Both the position numbers and the translations under genes were made by a program. 7,135 nt of DNA from an uncultured Porphyromonas sp. (GTDB taxonomy: Bacteria > Bacteroidota > Bacteroidia > Bacteroidales > Porphyromonadaceae). Numbering within the stretch: position 1 is the first letter of the stretch; the number at the start of each line of letters is the position of its first letter. Shown here piece after piece: positions 1 to 4,448 of this stretch. The notes below the pieces were generated by a model. It had not been told where the DNA came from, made no database searches, and was given only the letters and a program-made list of their open reading frames with translations. The stretch is taken from NCBI GenBank assembly GCA_946997275.1, contig CAMPUN010000051.1, positions 1 through 7,135 on the forward strand. Reading direction: 5' to 3'.

Positions 1-57
1 ACCATCACGGCGACCATCGGCAAGCTACAAAAGCAATGCTCCGTAACCGTCCTCGTC
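1..57 (+). other. End of a probable BIG2-type Ig-like domain
   Basis: The first 19 codons read TITATIGKLQKQCSVTVLV. An 'A-T-I-T-A' strand, a short turn and then a 'C-x-V-T-V' strand is the usual ending of bacterial Ig-like group 2 domains, which act as rigid spacers in surface proteins. Only the last two strands are inside the window, so this rests on a short match. A Pro/Lys-rich linker (PAKPTRPK) follows and leads into the C-terminal domain, as a similar linker does in the neighbouring gene. Confidence 0.5.
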
Positions 58-828
58 CCCGCAAAGCCCACCCGTCCGAAGCTCGCAATCTCCGATGTAG
101 CAGAGTACAACTTGGCTACAGATGATGCCTTTGCGACGACTTACGACAACGAGAGTAACATTCGCTATAAGTGGTCGGAAGCGGTAGAGAAGTTTGCTGA
201 GGTAGAGATCGCTGGGGTCAAGTATCACTTACCCAACAAGTATGAGCTCTCAGTAATAGCCCCGATGATCATGGATGGAGACTTTATCAAATACAAGTAT
301 CCTATGAGTCAGGCAGACAATGTGGAGGCGATTGAAGTTCGTGGAGATAGGAAAACTTATAGTGCTAGCTACATCTCTCATGGAGACGGGGTTTGCTACG
401 CCTTGCGCTTGTGTAAAGCTACAGCGGCTAAAGAAGACGGATTCCCCGCTGCCACAGACAATAGTATGCGATGTGCCTATAGGTATGAGCGTGTAGGAAA
501 CTTTTTTGAGGGCAATGCCAAGAGTCAGCTAAAGGTCACTGTATGTTATTTAGGAGAAGAGTTTGAAGGAACACTTAGCGACATTGCCAAAGAAGAGTGG
601 TGGACAGAGAGACAAAACGATTGTGTTGTACGGATATTCCCCGCCTCTGGATATATCTCATCAATCACAGGAGAGAGTAAGTATGTAGGGCTTCATGGTT
701 ATTGCTGGTCTTCGAGTGAGAATGGGGAGACTACTTCGTGGGGCTTCTTCTTCAACAATTCGCACGCTTACCAAAGTCAGTGCAATAAAGAGGAGGCTTA
801 TCCGATACGTCTATTCATTAGTAAGTAG
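1..828 (+). CDS. Secreted protein with Ig-like and Fib_succ_major-type C-terminal domain (5' partial)
   Basis: The reading frame is open from base 1 and ends at TAG 826-828, giving 275 visible residues; the true start lies left of the window. A TTG at 112 could be taken as a start, but the codons before it continue a sensible protein, so I reject it. Residues 1-19 (TITATI...CSVTVLV) resemble the last strands of a BIG2-type bacterial Ig-like domain. Residues ~27-275 form the domain shared with the next gene: HLP at 76-78, NVEAIEV, CYAL, ATDN, CAYRYE, VCYLGE, EWWT, PASGY, WSSSE at 236-240 and a terminal PIRLF at 268-272. In Bacteroidota such domains sit at the C-terminus of exported proteins and are usually named Fibrobacter succinogenes major paralogous domain, related to the C-type-lectin fold. 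A surface binding role is inferred; the ligand is unknown. The next gene starts five bases downstream. Confidence 0.85.
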   Translation, partial: TITATIGKLQKQCSVTVLVPAKPTRPKLAISDVAEYNLATDDAFATTYDNESNIRYKWSEAVEKFAEVEIAGVKYHLPNKYELSVIAPMIMDGDFIKYKYPMSQADNVEAIEVRGDRKTYSASYISHGDGVCYALRLCKATAAKEDGFPAATDNSMRCAYRYERVGNFFEGNAKSQLKVTVCYLGEEFEGTLSDIAKEEWWTERQNDCVVRIFPASGYISSITGESKYVGLHGYCWSSSENGETTSWGFFFNNSHAYQSQCNKEEAYPIRLFISK

Positions 829-833
829 CAAAG

Positions 834-1832
834 ATGAGATTCCACAACTATACAGCCCTGAGTCAGGCATGTCGTGCGCTCTGTCTACTCGTCTTCTCGC
901 TACTCAGCTATGCCACGGAGGTGAAGGCGCAAGAGCAACTGCTGATCGTACGTAAAGATGGCAAGGAGATAAGAGTGCCTACCAGCCAGATCGATAGTAT
1001 CACATTCGCTCGGAGACGCTCCGAAAACCCCACAAAGCCAAAAAGCAAACTAGCTATAGAGTACTTAGCTCAGTACAATATGGGATCGGAGTCAAGCTTC
1101 GCAACCTCTCATCGGAATGACGTCTCCAAGTACTTCTCGTACCAAGATGCTTGTAGTCGATTTGCATCTATTCAGATTGAGGGGCGTGGCTGGCACTTAC
1201 CTTCTGTTGAAGAGTGGCGAGGAATATTTCCTAGTAACGAGGGTGGAGAGATGATCTCCTTTGCTTATACTCAGTGCAAATACAATGTAGCTGAGGCGAT
1301 AGAGGTCGGAGGACTCCGTCGTAGCTATCTAGCAGACTATAATTCCGTAGATAAAACTACATGCTACGCGCTGAAGTTTAAGTCTGGAGACAAAGAGATC
1401 TCGCCGAACTATCCTCCAGCCACGGACAATGGGATGCTCTGTGCTTATAAGTATGAGCTAGTTGGAGACTTCAAAAAGGCAAATAACCCAGACTCTTACC
1501 TACTCGTCTCCGTATGCTATCTAGGAGAGACCTTCACGGGTAGCATACATACGATTAGCTCCGAGCAGTGGTGGACAGACTACAAGCAGCTACACCCCGA
1601 CTTGTATTTCGAGCGGAAGATCCCTGCGAGTGGATGGTATAAGACCGCAGTACAAGAGGGGCAAAAAGATGAAGTTGTCAGTATAGGTACGGGTGGACGC
1701 TATTGGTCTAGCAGTACGTTGCCAGGGAGCACAGAGTATGCTTGGGCTTTGAGCTATTACGCTACTAAGCTGAGGCTATTACCTATTCATAGCTCTTATT
1801 GCTATGCAGTACGTCTATTCAGTGATAAGTAA
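834..1832 (+). CDS. Secreted protein with IDSITF module and Fib_succ_major-type C-terminal domain
   Basis: This is a complete gene of 332 aa. Residues 1-32 form a signal peptide: positive and polar start, hydrophobic core ALCLLVFSLLSY, likely cleavage after VKA before QEQ. No lipobox lies at the end of the hydrophobic core, so a lipoprotein is unlikely. Residues 36-58 (LLIVRKDG...IDSITF) are a short module common near the N-terminus of exported Bacteroidota proteins. A Pro/Lys linker (~65-72) leads to the C-terminal domain: WHLP 120-123, EEW 126-128, NVAEAIEV, CYAL, ATDN, CAYKYE, VCYLGE, QWWT, PASGW, YWSSS 290-294 and AVRLF 325-329. It is paralogous to the preceding gene, aligning through the whole domain, but the ~30 residues between WSSS and RLF differ strongly. 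No T9SS-type tail is visible. The ATG at 834 follows the upstream stop by five bases. Translational coupling is plausible. Its function is probably extracellular binding; no enzyme motif is seen. Confidence 0.9.
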   Translation: MRFHNYTALSQACRALCLLVFSLLSYATEVKAQEQLLIVRKDGKEIRVPTSQIDSITFARRRSENPTKPKSKLAIEYLAQYNMGSESSFATSHRNDVSKYFSYQDACSRFASIQIEGRGWHLPSVEEWRGIFPSNEGGEMISFAYTQCKYNVAEAIEVGGLRRSYLADYNSVDKTTCYALKFKSGDKEISPNYPPATDNGMLCAYKYELVGDFKKANNPDSYLLVSVCYLGETFTGSIHTISSEQWWTDYKQLHPDLYFERKIPASGWYKTAVQEGQKDEVVSIGTGGRYWSSSTLPGSTEYAWALSYYATKLRLLPIHSSYCYAVRLFSDK

Positions 1833-1842
1833 GTCAGATATT

Positions 1843-4413
1843 ATGAAGAGTAGGGTATCATACTGGAGTTGCTTGATTCTTTCGATTGTATTCTGTTGGC
1901 TAGGTGTGGAGAGTCTCTCAGCTCAGGAAGAGATCTCCTTTGTGACCACGCTGCCAGTAAAGAGTGAGATCCGACTGGAGGTCAATGCCAACGGAGATGT
2001 TGTGACAGAGGGACTGAAGTTCTTGCGTAGCGAGCAGATGCAAGGGATTACCTTCTCGTATTACACAATCCTCTCTCAGAAGGTCAAGCTCAAGGGCTCT
2101 ATCTTAGGACTAGACTGTAGCGACCAAAAGATTACTCAGCTAGACTTATCGCGAGCATCAAGCTTGCGGACGCTCTTTGCGTACAAGAATAAGTTGACAT
2201 CTATCAATCTTAGCACCAGCACAGCATTGGACTTTGTTGATCTATCGTACAACGAGCTGACCTCCGTGAAGATACCCGCCTTGCCTCGGTTACAGCGACT
2301 AGCTCTCTACAACAATCGGCTGGCGGAGCTATCTATCGGACACTGTCCACTGCTTAGCTATTTGGACATCCATGGCAACAACCTCTCTCAGTCGGTGTGT
2401 GAAGCATTGCCTAGCCTCTTGCCACAGCGAAGTCAAGCTGGAACTCTGGTTGCGGTGGATAATACGCAGCAAGAGGCAAACAAGTACTCGAAGAAAGCTG
2501 TTGAGGCCGCGAAGATGAGAGGCTGGGATGTCTTTGACTATAATGGGAGTCCTTTCAGTATGAAGCCTTATAGGGGCTTTGACTATGTACCTCAAGTGTC
2601 CAATCGTCTCATCACGCTATCCTCTGCAAAGCCTCAGAATGGAGAGATCTCTATCACGATAAGAAGTGAGGAACCCTATCGTATTGAAGGGGCAGAGACC
2701 ATTTCAGAAGAGAAGTACTTCTCCGGAGAGACGCTTTTGAAGCTACGACTGGGGAACGGTGGCACAGTGCAGCTCTATGGGGATATCCTCTCCCTGGACT
2801 GTTCTAAAGCAGAGCTGACCCAGCTGTCTTTCTCTACGGAGTCGCTGATCTCTTCGCTGATCTGCAGGGACAATACTCTGGATCGCTTAGATCTCACTAC
2901 CTTAAAGCAATTGAAGCAGCTAGACTGTCGCAACAACAAGCTGGAGGAGATACTGTTGAGCCCTAGTCTACCGCTGACCCTCTTCAATGTTGCCAATAAC
3001 AAGTTGTCAGATGCTAAGGCAGCATCGCTCGTAAGTGCATTGGCGACAAGTGATGATGAGAACTTATTTAAGAGGGCTATCGTCTTTGACAGCCGTGAAG
3101 GAGGTGATGCTAATCGCTTTTCTGCAAAGATGGTAAGCAAACTCAAAGAGAAAGGCTTTACTCCGCTAGCCATCGTCAATGATGAGGATAAGCTGACATA
3201 CTACAAGGGCTGGGACTACACGCCACATGTGGCTTCAGAGGCAGGAGTTACCTTTAGGACGAGCCGACCTGTCGGAGAGACACTCCTCATAGAGATAGCG
3301 CCTGTGGCTGGAGAGGATTGCACCATATCGGGAGCTACGCTACTCTATCTAGACGCCCCGGGGGAGACCCCCTATGAGGTCTATCGAATAGACAAAGAGC
3401 TGATTACCATAGCTGGTAATGTCGCAAAGCTTGACCTTGGGGACTGCGGCGTGACATCACTGGACTGCTCTAAGGCACCTGCGCTGACGGAGCTACTGCT
3501 GGTAAAGAACCCACAGCTACAAGCTCTAGATCTCACTGCAAACAAAAAGATAGAGACACTCCAGATCGTGGAGTGCGGTATCCCGACGATAGACGCTCGC
3601 TCACTGACAAATCTGCGACAGCTATACGCTGGTTATAGTGCGCTGAGGGAGGTAGACCTATCTCAGTGTGAGAAGCTGGAGACGCTGAATCTAGATAAGC
3701 TACAGCTGAAAGAGCTTTCACTGGCAAACAACAAGAGACTCAAGTCTCTCTCCTGCTCTGAAAACAATCTGACAGAGCTAGATCTCTCAGCTCATCAACG
3801 TCTGGAGGATCTGGACTGCAGTCGTAACGCTCTTACGCTATTGACCCTGCCTCAAGAGGCTCCTTTCTTGAGGATTGATGCTTCGCGCAATAAGTTGCAA
3901 AGCATCCCCTTAGGAACCTATCCTAACCTACAGCATTTCGCTTGCTATGGCAATAAGATCGATACGCTCCATGCCTCTAGTCTCTTCGCAAGCTTGCCTA
4001 GCAGACTCGATGGGAGTCGCGGTCGGCTACTCTTTTGCGATAGTTCGATAAAGACCGAAGGTAATAGTGCTTATCAGAGAGATGTAGCGCAAGGGGAGGA
4101 AAAGAATTGGCTCGTCCTAGACTTCAATGGCAGTCCCACACGAGCTAAGCGATACAAAGGCGTCTCGAATCCCAACTCTATCAAATCCCCGCTACAACGC
4201 CACTGGACGGTGGCACAAGTGGGACGGGAACTTCAGATACGCCATCTGCCCATAGGGGAGGAGCTCGCCGTATTCTCTCCGACAGGAGTACTACTGTATA
4301 GGACGATAGTCCGAGAGGAGATGACTTCAATAGATATAACTGACTATCCGCTACAGATAATAATCTCAGCAATGGGGCAAAGTAGCGTGGTGGCTCTCTC
4401 GAGAGGCGAATAA
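1843..4413 (+). CDS. Large secreted LRR protein, three LRR modules (4-3-8 units) with probable T9SS tail
   Basis: This is a complete gene of 856 aa. I choose the ATG at 1843 over an in-frame ATG at 1804. It gives a proper signal peptide (MKSR, hydrophobic LILSIVFCWLG, cleavage after LSA at residue 27), and the earlier start would overlap the previous gene by 29 bases. Three modules follow. LRR arrays lie at residues 97-180 (4 units), 325-387 (3 units) and 537-705 (8 units). Each is preceded by a beta-rich linker (~31-86, ~260-313, ~463-526) and a half-repeat strand (LDCS at 90-93 and 318-321, LDLGDC at 530-535). Each is followed by an alpha/beta cap; the first ends in GWDVFDYNGS (227-236) and the third in NWLVLDFNGS (755-764), while the second is degenerate. 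Residues 787-856 resemble a divergent T9SS sorting domain. LRRs of this type mediate protein binding or adhesion at the cell surface, as in the internalin-like proteins of Porphyromonas. That role is inferred, and the partner is unknown. A paralog follows after 35 bases. Confidence 0.92.
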   Translation: MKSRVSYWSCLILSIVFCWLGVESLSAQEEISFVTTLPVKSEIRLEVNANGDVVTEGLKFLRSEQMQGITFSYYTILSQKVKLKGSILGLDCSDQKITQLDLSRASSLRTLFAYKNKLTSINLSTSTALDFVDLSYNELTSVKIPALPRLQRLALYNNRLAELSIGHCPLLSYLDIHGNNLSQSVCEALPSLLPQRSQAGTLVAVDNTQQEANKYSKKAVEAAKMRGWDVFDYNGSPFSMKPYRGFDYVPQVSNRLITLSSAKPQNGEISITIRSEEPYRIEGAETISEEKYFSGETLLKLRLGNGGTVQLYGDILSLDCSKAELTQLSFSTESLISSLICRDNTLDRLDLTTLKQLKQLDCRNNKLEEILLSPSLPLTLFNVANNKLSDAKAASLVSALATSDDENLFKRAIVFDSREGGDANRFSAKMVSKLKEKGFTPLAIVNDEDKLTYYKGWDYTPHVASEAGVTFRTSRPVGETLLIEIAPVAGEDCTISGATLLYLDAPGETPYEVYRIDKELITIAGNVAKLDLGDCGVTSLDCSKAPALTELLLVKNPQLQALDLTANKKIETLQIVECGIPTIDARSLTNLRQLYAGYSALREVDLSQCEKLETLNLDKLQLKELSLANNKRLKSLSCSENNLTELDLSAHQRLEDLDCSRNALTLLTLPQEAPFLRIDASRNKLQSIPLGTYPNLQHFACYGNKIDTLHASSLFASLPSRLDGSRGRLLFCDSSIKTEGNSAYQRDVAQGEEKNWLVLDFNGSPTRAKRYKGVSNPNSIKSPLQRHWTVAQVGRELQIRHLPIGEELAVFSPTGVLLYRTIVREEMTSIDITDYPLQIIISAMGQSSVVALSRGE
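2131..2382 (+). repeat. LRR array, 4 units of 21 residues (first LRR protein, module 1)
   Basis: Residues 97-180 divide without gaps into four 21-residue units, each of the form L-x-x-[LIV]-x-[LI] then ~11 residues then L-x-x-[LFV]-x-[LIA]-x-x-[NK]-[NE]. The two L-x-x-L-x-L strands per unit match the nested 10/11-residue LRR class known from bacteria (consensus LxxLxLxxNxLxxLDLxxNxx). A half unit (LDCSDQK, residues 90-96) starts the array. The cap at ~181-250 closes it with ALP, an exposed-strand LVAVD, a helix with EAN, and GWDVFDYNGS. Confidence 0.85.
2815..3003 (+). repeat. LRR array, 3 units of 21 residues (first LRR protein, module 2)
   Basis: Residues 325-387 form three 21-residue LRR units following a half unit with LDCS at 318-321. 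Cysteine replaces the second-strand aliphatic residue in two units (LICRDN, LDCRNN), as in the LxxLxC variant of the nested class. It is the shortest of the six arrays in the window. The cap that follows (~388-460) keeps the helix-strand-helix pattern (AIVFD, ...DANRFS) but lacks the W-x-V-x-DYNGS ending, having GFTPLAIVND and then YKGWDY instead. Confidence 0.8.
3451..3957 (+). repeat. LRR array, 8 units, 169 residues (first LRR protein, module 3)
   Basis: Residues 537-705 divide into one 22-residue unit followed by seven 21-residue units. Strand motifs include LDLT, VDLSQC, LSLANN, LSCSENN, LDLSAH and LDCSRN. The last unit ends with FACYGNK, a motif matched by LFCYGNK at the end of the corresponding array of the next gene. 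The cap (~706-775) contains SLPSR, LLFCD, EGNS and NWLVLDFNGS, and then leads into the C-terminal tail. Confidence 0.87.
4201..4410 (+). other. Probable T9SS type A C-terminal sorting domain (divergent)
   Basis: Residues 787-856 of the first LRR protein come after the last LRR cap and show the strand order of a Por-secretion tail: VGRELQIRHLP, then LAVFSPTGVLLYR in the place of the usual 'V-x-[VIL]-[YF]-x-x-x-G-[RK]', then a strand with TSIDITDYP in the place of 'IDLSxLxxG', and a final SSVVAL strand. Such tails direct export through the type IX system and are cleaved when the protein is anchored on the surface. It is divergent: no N-terminal YPNP motif is seen, and it ends in SRGE rather than the more usual basic end. 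Confidence 0.65.
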
Positions 4414-4448
4414 CAAGACATACAAGACTAGCTTAAACATCTATAGAT
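4414..4448 (+). other. Short intergenic gap between the two LRR genes
   Basis: The 35 A/T-rich bases between the stop of the first LRR gene and the ATG of the second are the longest non-coding stretch in the window. I see no Bacteroidota-type promoter (no TTTG / TAnnTTTG pair), no hairpin with a T-run, and no purine-rich Shine-Dalgarno sequence. The most economical reading is read-through transcription, with translation starting from an A-rich leader as is usual in this phylum. A promoter inside the end of the upstream gene cannot be excluded. Confidence 0.6.

Noticed and set aside
112..114. TTG as the start of the first gene
   Set aside because: The same frame is open to base 1 and encodes Ig-like strands and a linker that matches the paralog, and a TTG start would give no signal peptide.
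867..872. Possible lipobox (SQAC, Cys13) in the second gene
   Set aside because: The Cys lies before the hydrophobic core rather than at its end, and a good signal peptidase I site (VKA before Q) is present at residue 32.
695..955. 86-codon + strand open frame across the junction of the first two genes
   Set aside because: It overlaps the conserved WSSS-to-RLF end of the first gene and the signal peptide of the second in another frame, and its product is Arg/Ser-rich with no recognisable domain. It is a shadow.
806..1821. Repeated 12-mer TACGTCTATTCA at 806-817 and 1810-1821 as a possible recombination or attachment site
   Set aside because: Both copies encode the conserved R-L-F end of paralogous domains, so common descent explains the match. 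No integrase or other mobile-element feature is present.
2775..3179. 134-codon minus-strand open frame within the first LRR gene
   Set aside because: It lies opposite regular LRR codons, is Ser/Leu-rich as expected from the reverse of LRR coding, and has no leader or signal of its own. The other minus-strand frames were rejected for the same reason.
3356..3372. CCCCGGGG palindrome and GGGGG-AGA-CCCCC hairpin
   Set aside because: It looks like a terminator stem but sits inside the intact first LRR gene, has a stem of only 5 bp and no T-run. It encodes the DAPGETP turn.
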